Part shown: one piece after another, positions 24,938 to 38,101 of the stretch
Position numbering within the stretch: the first letter of the stretch is position 1
Layout of the letters: every line of letters begins with the position of its first letter
Source: Sanderia malayensis
Lineage: Eukaryota > Cnidaria > Scyphozoa > Semaeostomeae > Pelagiidae
Assembly: GCA_013076295.1 (NCBI GenBank)
Contig: RQOL01000828.1
Coordinates: 1,674,001 to 1,738,000 of the forward strand
DNA length: 64,000 bases
Reading direction: 5' to 3'
Position numbers and translations under genes: made by a program
Notes under the pieces: model-generated
The model's database searches: none
Seen by the model: only the letters and a program-made list of their open reading frames with translations
Told to the model about the DNA's origin: nothing

Positions 24938-27900
24938 TTATGCTCGCAAACCTCGTTGTTGCTTGAGAATCTCATTGAATCGTTTCGTCTCGAGTTTGTA
25001 CAGTTGGTTCTGTTCGATTTCCTCGTGTCCTGGGTGCCAGAGTTCCGCGAGTACTCGTTCCGTGTTTCCCGCCCTGACAGTGTGCGATGGTATAATGCTT
25101 CTGTGCACCTGTTTGCAGAAAAGCAAAAAAAGATAGCACAAACCAGTACTGTACCTCACAACTTAAAAACTATAGATTTAGTAGGACCAGAATACGCGTC
25201 ACGCAACCAACAAAGGAAATAGAAACTATTAATAAATTCGGAGAAACTGTGCCTTTACATTGCAGAGTTTGACATGGAAATACTGTTCAGATAATAGGAT
25301 GTATTGCCATTGGTACAAGCTAATTTCATGACGAAAACTTAACTGGACTATGAAATCACAACCGAACACGCATTATAGTGATTTACCTTTGCTATTACAC
25401 CTATACAGATAACATAAATATATAGTAGAAAAATCTTTGATCGGTACAGAAATTCAAAATAGCTTTGAAAATCGGAAACATAGCGAAATATAATAACTAC
25501 TAAAGCTTGTCGTATGACACTCATCGGAGTAGTACGTCAGAAAGAGAACGAAAATGAAAACCGAACGAATAATTATACCCAGAAGAGGATCGAAATTGGC
25601 AAAAGGATCGAAATAAATATATAGCAGAAGCAATAGCGATTTCTGACCTGAAGGGTGTCTCGAAGATCGAAAGTAGAAATCGGTGGTAAAACAGTCTGCT
25701 GAGATCTTCCAGACGCGAGAGATAGCATTGCCTCAGCCTCTGCTACATCGGCAGTGAGTTTTTCCTCTGCAGACCTGAAAATTAACATACATCACTGTTG
25801 ATTCTGAAGCAAAACCAAGTCTGATATGCAGTGATGCTTCGAAAATTCCCTTGGTAAATCCTTTTACCAATGAACCAATTTTTAGTTACAGCAAAGTAAG
25901 CGTTTGGTAAGAATAGGTATTCTTAGGAGAAAGTTCTTTTAAAAACAGGAGATTCTAGATAATAAGGGTATTCTGCATTAGGGGACATGAAGTATGCGTG
26001 TAAAAACACGCATACTTCATCCCCCTCCCCCAAAACAATTTTTTCAGTATTGCGGAAATTCTTTTGGTCCAGTGATGAGAAAAGACTGGTGCATAATAAA
26101 ACATTGTTTGGGGGAGTGGGGATCGCATTCTGCCCACGGGGAAAAGTATGCAGAAACATTGGATTATCCACTGAAATTTTCAGGTGTCCCAGGGACTTTT
26201 TTCCCCTATTCCAGTTAACAGGGATATTCTGATAAAAGAGGGTTACGCTGTGGAGTTCTTCTTTGACTGACTAATTTACCTTTTTTTGTTCCTCTGTTGA
26301 TTAACCCTCTGCTGAAAAACGCCAAATGAATGTCTGAAATGACCATCCCTGAGTCGATGACATTTCCGTCGCGCAACGCAAGCAGTGAGGACATTCTTGA
26401 TAAATGCCTGGAAGAAAAAAACATTACTACATTGCAATGTTCAAAAGCCAAAGGAAGAAAAAGATGAAAAAGAGGGAGGAAGAAGAAGAAGGAAAATCAG
26501 GGGTGTACAATAGAGAAAATACAATAGAAATAGAAATACAATATATATACTGTATCTCCTCTATAAGCACCCGAGGGTTTGTTGATGATCGACATTAACT
26601 GAATATCGATCCACACGTTTCTATACGCTATTCGTTTTAACTCTACGTGAAAGCATAGTCACAAAAAAAAGTGAAAATGTGAAAATTCTATTAATGGTCC
26701 TGTGCGATTAATAAAGATGAGAGGTTGCTTATTTAAAGCCTTGGTTTCGAAATTTTGGAAATACGATAATAAAATGAAGGAATATATTGAGCGACTGTGT
26801 AAATTCAGAGTATAAAACAAAGCGAGTATAATCATAAAAAATTCACAACAAACCTCAACTGAGTGAAACAAAAGCGAAGCCGTGTCGTCAGCAACTGATT
26901 CGAGCCCAGCCTCCCAAGCTCCCAGGTATAATCGACCATGCAGAGTTGGTATATCAGGCAATGCCATCTCATAGGTGCAAAGTTTAATGTCCAGCTCATC
27001 ACTTGATTCTACAAAGGAAAGGTTTCAGGCTTTCACAATGCTTTGCGTTGGAAGAAAGAATATCTAGCCTGCTCGATTTGACGAGAAATCTGGCCGTCAA
27101 ATAAAGAACACTTACCCTGAGTGTATTGAAAATAAAAATGCCAAAAATTCAGAAAGTTGTTGTCGTTTTAAAATCACCAGTCATAAAACAAGAAAAAAGA
27201 AATGTTAATTAAATAATCCTGTTCAAAACTAACAAATGGATAGTAATTGTAAAATAATTTATACCAGCACAAAATGCAAGAAGGTAACAAAAAGGGGGCC
27301 ATCCAGGGGGGAATGCTTTCAAAAATTAATAAGGAGGTACATTTATTGTACATGCATGAATAGTAATTGAAATATTTGAGCTTCTATGAGATACATTTGT
27401 CGAAAACAAAATGTTTAAATGTATAATACCGACCTTCTGAATTGCCAATGGGGTGTATTCAATTGGGTTAGCAGCAACAAATTGATGCTGAAACAAAAAG
27501 CGAATCTAAATGATTGAAAATGTTAATGGGTTCCTCAAAAAACTTTGTTGATTTACATCAGAAATCTTAAAACTAATTGTCAGATTTGAGTTATCATGAT
27601 TTGTGTAAAATGTGATGATGTTAATATATACAATATGGATTAATAATTATCTTATCTATATAGTTATCTTTTAGCATGCAGAGCATTAAAGAGGTATGTC
27701 TTTTAAAAAATGGTTTTGTGATGCTATTCACCTGCAAATTGTCATTGACATGTCGACTTGGTCTTTTTACTTTTGGCTTCCGCAGCACTACTGACTTTGG
27801 TGTTGACTTCTGGGGTGTTTTTACTGGCAAAGGAGCTGGAAATAAAACAAATCAAAAGGAATAACATTAAGCAATATCAAAGGTTTTGAAAAAAGGCAAT

Positions 27901-29564
27901 AAAAAACAAAATTACAATGGAATCCCATTATATATAGCAGAGTCAGCCCAAAATTTTGCTTTTGTTTCACTTTAATTAAATTTACATTTTCATTAGTATT
28001 AAATTTTGTTTTACTTTGCTTCACTTTCATTAAATTTACATTTTCATTAGTATTAGATTATACTACACCCACTACATTAGATCACTTACATATAGCAGGG
28101 CTTTTTTTAAGAAACTAATAGTGCTTCAATACACAAGAACAATTAGCTATAGCATTGAATCAGATACTATTATGATACTCAAGGTGTGAGTTGATTGGTT
28201 TGTTATACTTTGCGGAAAACTTGCTTCAAATATCAACCTTTCTTAAATCTATCTTTCTTAATTTTAAGGGAACAAAAAGAGGAGAGGAAAAAAAAGAAAA
28301 TATAATCTGGAGAGGAGGAAATTGAATCTACTCCTCTCCTTCCTCTTTTCTACCTATCCTTCCTCTTCATCCTCTTGTTCTCTTAAGATTATGAAAGATT
28401 TAGAAAATATTATACTTAAAGTAAGTCCAACTGGGCGGTAGACTTCCTGGCCAGTTGATAATATTAGAGTTACATTTTAGTTCAATATAACATGACAATG
28501 GGCTTTAGTGATACATACCTGGTGATGCAACCAGTGCATGACACCTTGCAAGAATTGCCAAAAGAAATTCATTGTGGAAATGAACTGTGGAAATGATGAA
28601 AATCATAAATACTCATCTTCATAAGAAAATTTGATTCATACATGCATTGGATAAAAAAGCAATGAGCATACTACATGCATCGTAAATGGGCACATACATG
28701 TATTGTCGCATTACCCTTAGGGTAATGCTACGATGCCCCTTCTAACTATTTGCCCCTCCCCACAATGACCTTTATTGACCCTGGCATCCCAGTTTGAGAG
28801 CAGGATATTTAATTCTAACATCATAAAAATATGCTTACTCTTTCCAGGACCCAATAGTTGAAATGCTTGAGTATCGAAATCTTCCTTGGTTATCTGAACA
28901 AAAACATTCAAATAAATAAATAAAGTTGACTGATAACTAGAAAATGTCAACATCAGATGCTATGCTTTAACTGCAAGTATGAAAGCATTTCAAAATTTGA
29001 ACATCAATAGAGTGTTGCACTACAAATATATAGCTACCTTTTGTCTGTACCAAAGCTTAAGATTGTTCCAGTATCTAACGAAACAAAAATAAATATCTGA
29101 CCTCTGAAAATAGTTATATTTTCATTAGTCAACAAAACCAACAATTAAAAACCCACTGCCGGGATAATACAGGAATGAGAGTCAAAAGGGGGTGGGGTCA
29201 CAAATAAATGGGCAAAGAGAGTCACAATTGCCAAATTTCATTCATAAATTCTATAAAGTGTATCTCGGATTTGGAATCGATTTGGAATTGATTTGGAATT
29301 AGTCAGCTTAACAAAAAGGGGTCAATATGCAGATTACTAAAAGAAATTTCATGCAAAGTATAGTGGAGCGAGAGCAAGATATATCATATCATACCATGAC
29401 AAAAGACTTAGGTCCTCTCCGAGGAGGGCAATTCCAAATCGGAGTAGCAGTCAATTAAAAACACCCAATTGAAAATAAAATACAATTAAGATATATACAT
29501 ACTTCTCTCCGAATTCTCCTACAGCTACAATAAGTTGCTTTCTAACTAATTCCAACTCTGTCAT
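24938..29564 (-). CDS. TADA1: transcriptional adaptor 1 (TADA1/ADA1), SAGA complex subunit, 10 exons
   Basis: Exons from the 5' end: 29503-29564, 29038-29074, 28839-28893, 28519-28584, 27732-27835, 27430-27487, 26854-27008, 26280-26407, 25648-25774, 24938-25108. All junctions are in frame; 320 aa (human 335). Landmarks of the family: YWNNLKLWYRQK, ITKEDFD, HNEFLLAILARCHALV, a basic RKPKVKRPSRH linker, DELDIKLCTYEMALPDI, ARRKCHRLRDGHFRHSFG (residues about 191-207), LPPISTFDLRDTLQVH and ERVLAELWHPGHEE near the C-terminus. TADA1 is a core subunit of the SAGA histone-acetyltransferase coactivator and carries a histone-fold-like region that pairs with a TAF. It acts in the nucleus. The intron 6 donor (G|GTATTA at 27430) is non-optimal but is the only choice that keeps frame. 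Confidence 0.92.
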
Positions 29565-29714
29565 CTTGAATTTATGACCGGGCCTGGCCGCACGAAAAAC
29601 AAGAAAATCGCCAATGAGAAAGAAATAGAGATAAGATGATAAGATGAATGAAGTAGAGGAGGTTCAGTAACTCCCACCTTTTAGCGTGTCCAAAGCAATG
29701 GGTAAATGGACATA

Positions 29715-29985
29715 CCGTATTTTCTCGATTAAACGCCCCCCCCCTCGATTAAAAGCCCCCCTCGAAAAAACGCCCCCTTGTGCTACCAACTTTTGAACTA
29801 AACGCCCCCCACACAACAATTTTTTAGTGTATTGTTGCTCGATAAAGGCAAGGCACAACTAAACCATTTTCTCTTTTTCCAGACCCAATGACAGAGGCTG
29901 TGATCTTGTACTTTCTAAAAAACGCCCCCCCCCCTCGATTAGGTGCACCCCCCCCGAAAAGTGCCGAGATTAATAAACGGTAAGT
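29715..29985. mobile_element. GCCCCC-rich MITE with ACCGT ends
   Basis: Begins TACCGTATTTTCTCGATTAA and ends with a diverged complement (TTAATAAACGGTAA). Inside are C-runs such as AACGCCCCCCC. Related elements are at 49318-49708, 50994-51466 and 54917-55205. Confidence 0.6.
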
Positions 29986-30314
29986 CCCGAAACATAAGCT
30001 GGTAAGAGGATTTTGCATAGTTTCTTATAAAAAAATGGGTGTATGCATGGACGGCTTTCATAGATGATAAATAAAGTTAATCATTGGTTGCGGCACTTCC
30101 GAGACACAAACTTTTCAATCATTTGTCCAACCAATTTTAAACAGGAATATCGAAAAAAATTGGAACACTTTTAGAAAATGTGGTCCCAAGTCCAGGAACT
30201 AGATGCTTAGTCGTCATCTGACTGTAGCGATTTGCCATAGGTAATGCTAAGGCTGCTAGATTCAAGGTTTGCGATGCAGCTATGGATATCAAACTTTATA
30301 TGCCTTATATGGCT

Positions 30315-30380
30315 ATCGAAATAGTATGGTTCGACCATTTGCAATTTAAGTTGCAAATAATCGAACCATACTATTTCGAT
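30315..30380. repeat. inverted repeat at the left edge of the satellite
   Basis: ATCGAAATAGTATGGTTCGA and its exact complement are separated by a smaller ATTTGCAA/TTGCAAAT inverted pair. The right arm is the first bases of the satellite unit, so the array starts with a head-to-head junction. Confidence 0.85.
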
Positions 30381-32840
30381 CATGCTCATCACGTTGCAAC
30401 AATTTTCAGCTTTCTAGGACAACTGGTTCAAAGGTTATGGTTGTTCCATCGACCTACTTGAAACCCTTAGAAAACCTCCTTGAAACCCTTACCGAGCACT
30501 GGGGTCAGTTCGCAATGAAATCTAAGTTGCAAATAGTCGAACCATACTATTTCGATCATGCTCATCACGTTGCAACAATTTTCAGCTTTCTAGGACAACT
30601 GGTTCAAAAGTTATGGTTGTTCCATCAACCTACTTGAAACCCTTAGAAAACCTCCTTGAAACCCTTACCGAGCACTGGGGTCAGTTCGCAATGAAATCTA
30701 AGTTGCAAATGGTCGAACCATAATATTTCGATCATGCTCATCACGTTGCAACAATTTTCAGCTTTCTAGGACAACTGGTTCAAAGGTTATGGTTGTTCCA
30801 TCGACCTACTTGAAACCCTTAGAAAACCTCCTTGAAACACTTACCGAGCACTGGGGTCAGTTCGCAATGAAATCTAAGTTGCAAATAGTCGAACCATAAT
30901 ATTTCGATCATGCTCATCACGTTGCAACAATTTTCAGCTTTCTAGGACAACTGGTTCAAAGGTTATGGTTGTTCCATCGACCTACTTGAAACCCTTAGAA
31001 AACCTCCTTGAAACCCTTACCGAGCACTGGGGTCAGTTCGCAATGAAATCTAAGTTGCAAATGGTCGAACCATAATATTTCGATCATGCTCATCACGTTG
31101 CAACAATTTTCAGCTTTCTAGGACAACTGGTTCAAAAGTTATGGTTGTTCCATCGACCTACTTGAAACCCTTAGAAAACCTCCTTGAAACCCTTACCGAG
31201 CACTGGGGTCAGTTCGCAATGAAATCTAAGTTGCAAATAGTCGAACCATAATATTTCGATCATGCTCATCACGTTGCAACAATTTTCAGCTTTCTAGGAC
31301 AACTGGTTCAAAAGTTATGGTTGTTCCATCGACCTACTTGAAACCCTTAGAAAACCTCCTTGAAACCCTTACCGAGCACTGGGGTCAGTTCGCAATGAAA
31401 TCTAAGTTGCAAATAGTCGAACCATAATATTTCGATCATGCTCATCACGTTGCAACAATTTTCAGCTTTCTAGGACAACTGGTTCAAAGGTTATGGTTGT
31501 TCCATCGACCTACTTGAAACCCTTAGAAAACCTCCTTGAAACCCTTACCGAGCACTGGGGTCAGTTCGCAATGAAATCTAAGTTGCAAATAGTCGAACCA
31601 TAATATTTCGATCATGCTCATCACGTTGCAACAATTTTCAGCTTTCTAGGACAACTGGTTCAAAGGTTATGGTTGTTCCATCGACCTACTTCAAACCCTT
31701 AGAAAACCTCCTTGAAACCCTTACCGAGCACTGGGGTCAGTTCGCAATGAAATCTAAGTTGCAAATAGTCGAACCATAATATTTCGATCATGCTCATCAC
31801 GTTGCAACAATTTTCAGCTTTCTAGGACAACTGGTTCAAAGGTTATGGTTGTTCCATCGACCTACTTGAAACCCTTACAAAACCTCCTTGAAACCCTTAC
31901 CGAGCACTGGGGTCAGTTCGCAATGAAATCTAAGTTGCAAATAGTCGAACCATAATATTTCGATCATGCTCATCACGTTGCAACAATTTTCAGCTTTCTA
32001 GGACAACTGGTTCAAAAGTTATGGTTGTTCCATCGACCTACTTGAAACCCTTAGAAAACCTCCTTGAAACCCTTACCGAGCACTGGGGTCAGTTCGCAAT
32101 GAAATCTAAGTTGCAAATAGTCGAACCATAATATTTCGATCATGCTCATCACGTTGCAACAATTTTCAGCTTTCTAGGACAACTGGTTCAAAGGTTATGG
32201 TTGTTCCATCGACCTACTTGAAACCCTTAGAAAACCTCCTTGAAACCCTTACCGGGCACTGGGGTCAGTTCGCAATGAAATCTAAGTTGCAAATAATCGA
32301 ACCATACTATTTCGACCATACTCATCATGTTGCAACAATTTGCAGCACTCTAGGACAACTGGTTCAAAAGATATAGTTGTTCTAAAACCACCGGATATCG
32401 ACCTACTCGAAACCCTTAGAAAACCTCCTTGAAACCCTTACCGGGCACTGGGGTCAGTTCGCAATGAAATCTAAGTTGCAAATAATCGAACCATACTATT
32501 TCGACCATACTCATCATGTTGCAACAATTTGCAGCACTCTAGGACAACTGGTTCAAAAGATATAGTTGTTCTAAAACCACCGGATATCGACCTACTCGAA
32601 ACCCTTAGAAAACCTCCTTGAAACCCTTACCGGGCACTGGGGTCAGTTCGCAATGAAATCTAAGTTGCAAATGGTCGAACCATAATATTTCCACCATGCG
32701 CACCACGTTGCAACAATTTGCAGCCTTCTAGGACAACTGGTTCAAAAGTTATAGTTTTTGTAAAAGCACCGATATCGACCTACTTTAAACCCTTAAAAAA
32801 CTTCGTACTGAACTTTCACCGAACAGTGAAGTAGTTCAAG
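30358..32840. repeat. 176-bp satellite array grading into a 189-bp variant
   Basis: The landmark GGGGTCAGTTCGCAATG recurs at 30501 and then every 176 bases to 32261 (eleven marks), then at 32450 and 32639 (189-base spacing). A degenerate unit ends near 32840. The 189-bp form has an insertion around TCTAAAACCACCGGATAT. Internal 176-bp units differ by only a few bases, showing recent homogenisation. No coding content. Confidence 0.93.
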
Positions 32841-32975
32841 GGGTTGGGTGTGTTAGCTTGCTTCTGTCGTATGTCAGGCGCACATTTTACTTCCATAACC
32901 GAATCATTTGCTGCGCCGGCCAATTTCAAATGTGGCATCACGCGACGACAAATTACTAATATCAATGGATGACTA

Positions 32976-33513
32976 CTTTAAAGGTAGAAACTTTCGCGGG
33001 AAGAAACTTTCGCGAGGCGAAAAAGCGCGAAATCTCTGAAATTAACTTTCGCGTTTTAGGCAAAATCGGATATTTTGCGAGAATAAACTTTCGCGAATTC
33101 AAGGTCTGAACAGAAACTTTAAACAGAAACTTTGAAGTAGTTTTTATTCAAAGTGAAACTTTTTCATAAATTTTGATTTTTTTTACAACTTGAACAGAAG
33201 AAGAACATTATTGCAATAAGTCAGCTTCGTTTCCATATTCACTCTGCCTTTTCTGCCTTCCCTTTTCTTTCCATCAAACTAATGAATAAATGTTTTTCTT
33301 TGTTAATCGCTTTTACCCGGGATTACCAGTTTTTCACAATAGCGATTTTGCGAGAATAAACTTTCGCGAATTTCCAATTTTGAAATTTTTATCAAGAATA
33401 AACTTTCACGAATTTCATTTTTTAGAAACTGTCGCGCAATAAACTTTTACGAATTTTGGACAAAAACGCGAAAATCGTGAACGTGTCTTCCCGCGAAAGT
33501 TTTTACCTTAAAG
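32976..33513. mobile_element. TA-flanked DNA element with ACTTTCGCG-rich interior
   Basis: The ends are inverted complements of about 28 bp (CTTTAAAGGTAGAAACTTTC at the left) and are bordered by TA. The interior has many ATAAACTTTCGCGAATT repeats in both orientations. No transposase frame is visible, so it is non-autonomous. The TA duplication suggests a Tc1/mariner-type source. Confidence 0.7.
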
Positions 33514-33686
33514 TATATTACGCGTGCGTTGATTCCTTGGAACATGTGTTTTTCTCTACTGTAAGGAAGGCGCCGCTGTAGACTAATGGTAATTTTCCTG
33601 CAAACTAATCTCAAGATCACTAGTTCAAAACCTGATGAGTACATTTACTTTGTATTTTGATCAATTTATATTGAAAATGTCCTAAA

Positions 33687-34192
33687 GGTGGGCCTGTATG
33701 CGCAATGCCATATATAAGCTACTACGCAGGAGTAAACATGACGTAATGCTACTGCCAGTGTCTGGTGTATCGGTTAGGATTACGGTTACGGTTAGGGTTA
33801 GAGGCCGTAAAGGTGGGCGTGAATGCACAGTGCCATATATAGGCTATTGCGCATGAGTATACATGACGTAATGCCACTGACAGTGTCTCGTGTATCAGTT
33901 AGGGTTAGGCTTAGGCTTGGGGTTAGGGTTAGAGGCTGTAAAGGTGGGCGTGTATGCGCAGTGCCATGTATAGGCTACTGCGCAGGGGCATACATGACGT
34001 AATGCTACTGACAGTGTCTAGTGTATCAGTTAGGGTTAAGGTTAAGGCTTGGGGTTAGGGTTAGAGGCTGTAAAGGTGGGCGTGTATGCGCAGTGCCATG
34101 TATAGGCTACTGCGCAGGGGCATACATGACGTATGCTACTGACAGTGTTTAGTGTATCAGTTAGGGTTAGGGTTAGGGTTAGGGTTAGGGTC
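33687..34192. repeat. 125-132-bp tandem repeat carrying telomere-like TTAGGG
   Basis: Units begin GGTGGGC at 33687, 33812, 33943 and 34075. Each combines a TGCGCAG...TACATGACGTAATG block with a GTTAGGG-rich tail. The last unit ends in exactly five perfect TTAGGG hexamers (34161-34190). Confidence 0.88.
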
Positions 34193-34635
34193 TTGAAAAT
34201 TGCTCGTGATATCAATGCCCTTACCAAAAGTCCTTTCAACCCTCTCCGTAGTTGGCAGTTGTAAGGTCCGAGTCCGACCACTAGTATTTCTTGCCAACCG
34301 TATTTTTGGATTCAGATTCAGCTGGGCCTATGGTGGCCTTGTGTTGTTGTTGCTGGCAAATGTCCACATGTTGTTGCTGCTGTTATTTGCAATTGCATGA
34401 TATGATGACATCACCTTTTATGACAAGATTGAGTTGTTCATTTCATCATTTGTTTCTTACAATATCATGTCTTACGCAACATAACCACAAAATGATTACT
34501 CAAGTGCCTTTACGGTGGTATAATTTGAGTCTTAATTACATACGTACGTATCCTAATTGTTGCACTTGCAGGCATTTTCAGTTTTTGAAGTCTTCGTTCT
34601 TCTCAAACTCAGCATCTCAAATTTTGCTGAAAGAA

Positions 34636-35919
34636 ATGGACACGAAACGACACATTATTAAGCTGGTAAACTATCAAGATGTTTTATTACTTTGTTTTGT
34701 ATGATATAATACATCATATTATCATATTTCATATACTTTATATACATTATGATGCTGTAATTTTGATGGTTCTATTAAAGGTTGTTGGGCTGGGCAATCA
34801 TTCATTGATAAATACAAGGCATAGTATTGGTATGATGGTGCTGAATAGTGTTGCTAAAGATCTTGGAATTTCCTGGAAGTATGATAAAAAATGCACTGGG
34901 TTCATAGCACAGCTAGAGACACATTGCGAAACTGTGATTTTTCTGAAACCAAAAATACCGATGAATATAAATGGCAAAAGTATTGCGAAGACAGGTATAT
35001 AATTTCATTAATTTATGGATAATATATTTCGCCACTAATTTTATCACATCAAAACTTTCGCTTTATATTTTATCTCCTGCGTCTGAATATTTCAATTTGT
35101 TTATTCCAGTTTCTAATTATGGCATTGACCATGCAAATATATACTTGGTTCATGATCACTTGGACAAGCCATTGGGAAAAATTCAGCTAAAGTTAAATGG
35201 AAGTGCTGGGTATGAAATGCAGGAATTATTTAAAATAACTGTTATAACTGTCCAAAATCCTCCCAAACCATTATACATTTCAATGTACAAGATTGTAGCG
35301 AAATGCCTTCAATAGCAAAGTGCTATACGATATTACATTAGCTGTTACTCAGAGACTCTGTACCTCATCAGACAATGCCATTGTCTGACTTTTCTAATGA
35401 TTGCATTGCCGTGGAACTCTGAGTAACAACAAAGGTAGTGTCCTTTGTGTAATATTCCTGTCCTTTTAGATTTCAATGCATGAATATATTTTTTTGATTT
35501 TTACAGTGGACACAATGGTGTGAAGTCAGCGATTTCATGTTTGAAAACTAACGTGCGTATCCCGAACACAGTTAACACACTTACTTCTCTCGAGAAAGAT
35601 ATTTTAATAACAAAATTCCATTGTCTTTTATTTTTTAATTGCTTTCTTTGTTTTACAGAACATTAAAAGGTTTCGAATCGGAATTGACAGACCAACAAGT
35701 AAAAATGATGTTGTGAAATATGTGCTACATGAGTTTAAGCCAAATGAAATACCACTTGTTGAGCAAACAATTGAACAGTGTACAAGGTTGCTAGAAGATG
35801 AACTGGGCATTGAATTGAATGTTAACTCTATGAACTGCAATGACACAGCTTCAAGCTCTCTGGAAACTGATAAATCTAGTAACTCAATATTGCAGGATTT
35901 TAAATATATTGAGAAATGA
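34636..35919 (+). CDS. PTRH1: peptidyl-tRNA hydrolase, PTH1/PTRH1 family
   Basis: Exons 34636-34665, 34781-34994, 35110-35209, 35507-35552 and 35659-35919 join in frame to 216 aa. The enzyme cleaves peptidyl-tRNA released by stalled ribosomes. Catalytic and binding residues of bacterial Pth are all visible: Asn and His in VVGLGN...TRHSIG (residues 16 and 24), Asn in PMNINGKS, Asp in VHDHLDKPLG, and His-Asn in GGHNGVKS. The C-terminal 45 residues are an acidic, serine-rich extension not seen in bacterial forms. I chose the Met at 34636 because it directly precedes the first beta strand. The frame stays open upstream (FLKSSFFSNSASQILLKE), which could be a mitochondrial presequence from an earlier exon, so the N-terminus is uncertain. 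Confidence 0.93.
35342..35428. repeat. small inverted repeat in PTRH1 intron 3
   Basis: GTTACTCAGAG near the left and CTCTGAGTAAC at the right frame about 65 bases. Probably a minor MITE relic. Confidence 0.5.
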
Positions 35920-38101
35920 TAGCCAAACAAGGATATCACTTGTTCTGATATTGTTTGCAAAGCATTTATAATATATTTAATAAATTATTGAAAGTAAATA
36001 TTGTAAAATACATATTGTGCGTTATTAATGAAAAGCTATGTGCAACACGATTTTTTATTTGGAATTTTTCAAGTACGTTTTCTTCCCATTCCACAAGTTC
36101 TACGAAGGACCAGACCAACCAATCAAGTCACAGAATTCTCCTCCCATGGTCAATTGAACTCCAAACTGATTAGCTGAGACAACGGACGGGGTTAATGATA
36201 ACATTGTAGTATATGGGAGTCTTCCGTCCAATTATTCTTATCGGAAAATTAAATGTTAAAAAATTGCATGGCACATTGAAATAACATGCTGAGCTACACA
36301 AATCTGATATAATTTACACAATTATGTAGAAGAAATGCAATTCTAAAAAATTAATAATTTACACACAGTTGCAAATCGAGAAAAATGTATACAGAGTAGC
36401 GATTTGCAGTGCACAATTGTCTAATTATAAAGTGCGCTTGGTGGTTTAGAAAGACAACGAGTAACCATAGGGCCATACAACCAAACAATAACATTAGGCA
36501 TTCTTGTTTGCAAATGGGGTAGAATAGGGGTGGGGGAGCTCATGTACCTCTGCTTTTCTTATGCACATCTAGAACTAAAGCAGCCAAATCAAATATTACA
36601 TTGGCAAGAATTTCAGATAGCCAAGCAAGGAGATAAGATATTTCTGACAACTCAAGAGAGATAAATGCACTAGAAATTATATATCAATCAAAATGCAGGA
36701 ACCGGCAAGTAATTGAATCTAAATTAAATAACGTGCTGCTATTTTTAATATACTATTCTATAATATACTATGTTATTAATATGCTATTAATAATGCCTTA
36801 AGCTACCTTTAACTTAATTTGCAATAGCTTACAATAAAGACTTTTAGCTTAAAGACTTTCATTTAACCAGCTTCTTTGCTGGCATCATTAAGCATAAGCA
36901 TTGCACTTTCTTCTTGGGAGTTGCTTTAGTAGTGCTCGTGTTGTGTTATGTTTCTTCTATTGGTGTTTACATATTGCTTTAATTCGTCGTTTGTGCGTTG
37001 CTTGTGGATTGCTTTACTCGCTGGTTGTTTGCGTGTTGCTCAAGATTTGCTCGTTGTGCTGGTTGCATTGCTTGGGTAGTTATTCTTATGCTGATGCTGT
37101 TCTTGTGTTGTTGCGTTGGGTGTTTGTTACATTTGATTAATCAGCTTCCAACTCATATGCCTGGGTTGTCTTTCTCTCTTCTCTCGCTGATTTCATGTAA
37201 TAACTAAGCAAATGAATTGGCTGGATTGCATCTGTTAGGTACGGTGCACGCTCTCTTGTTCAAGCAAGGGCATTTCAGCAGTATGATTACCTGTACGCAC
37301 GTGCAGATGACAAACACGGCAATTACTGAACACAGAAACAATAATGGCATTTGGGATAGGAGGAGAATTGTGCGCCACGTAGATGGGGAATTGTGCCAAT
37401 TAGACTTCTTTTAACGATGAATTTTCGTGCTTTTTTCTTGTTTACGTTTGATGATGCACTTGTGTCTTTGATTAGTAAGACTCTCTCTTCCAGAATTTAA
37501 ATTGTTGTCGTCGTTGTTAGCTCGAGTATAGATTAATATCTTAGTTCCTTTCTTTTTTGTATATTTGTGTTAAATATCTAAAAGAGAAAAGTAGCTTTAG
37601 TTAGTGTTGTGACCGCAACATTGAAAATTTCACATGGATGGATCATCATTAATTTATTATTAATTAATTTATGTTGCGAGGAAGCATTATTCAAGAATAA
37701 GCATAAATGCATATTTTAATCCCAAGTGAAGTATGGACATAAGGACTCTTCCCTATTTAAGTTTCAGTGCCCAGCAAAGTTGCTAATCCGCGGCCCTACT
37801 AGCTCAAGTTTGCGTTTTAAATTGGGTTTTTGTCACTTTTTAATTGGAACTTCGAACGAACAGCAGTATAAAAACTTCTTTGAATTGTGTTGTGCACAAG
37901 ACCTGTTTGATGTATTTGTATATGATTAAGCCAACATGAATGAAAGTCACGAAAACAACCGAATTCAACAACCAGTATATTTGATTCAATGTTGATTATT
38001 GTCTTACTTGTATGCGTTATGGTTTGAGCTCATGCTGGCACTAGTTTGGAAAAGCCCCTTTGCTTTTAACAACGCAACAAGCAGCACGATTGATAACAAC
38101 C
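35920..38101. other. intergenic region without a recognised gene
   Basis: Includes a T-rich stretch with repeated TTGCTT motifs at 36900-37130 that leaves chance ORFs open. No splice-consistent coding exon is recognised on either strand. Confidence 0.5.

Noticed and set aside
24893..25222. 109-codon plus-strand ORF
   Set aside because: It is antisense to the terminal TADA1 exon, whose minus-strand frame matches the known protein.
26404..26598. lysine/glutamate-rich plus-strand ORF
   Set aside because: Low-complexity sequence in a TADA1 intron, opposite strand, with no splice or family support.
33568..33642. tRNA-like segment with A-box-like and B-box-like motifs
   Set aside because: I could not fold a cloverleaf with a proper acceptor stem. 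At most a degraded tRNA-derived repeat.
36901..37207. two overlapping hydrophobic plus-strand ORFs
   Set aside because: Composed of T-rich TTGCTT-type repeats, with no start context, family motif or splice signals.
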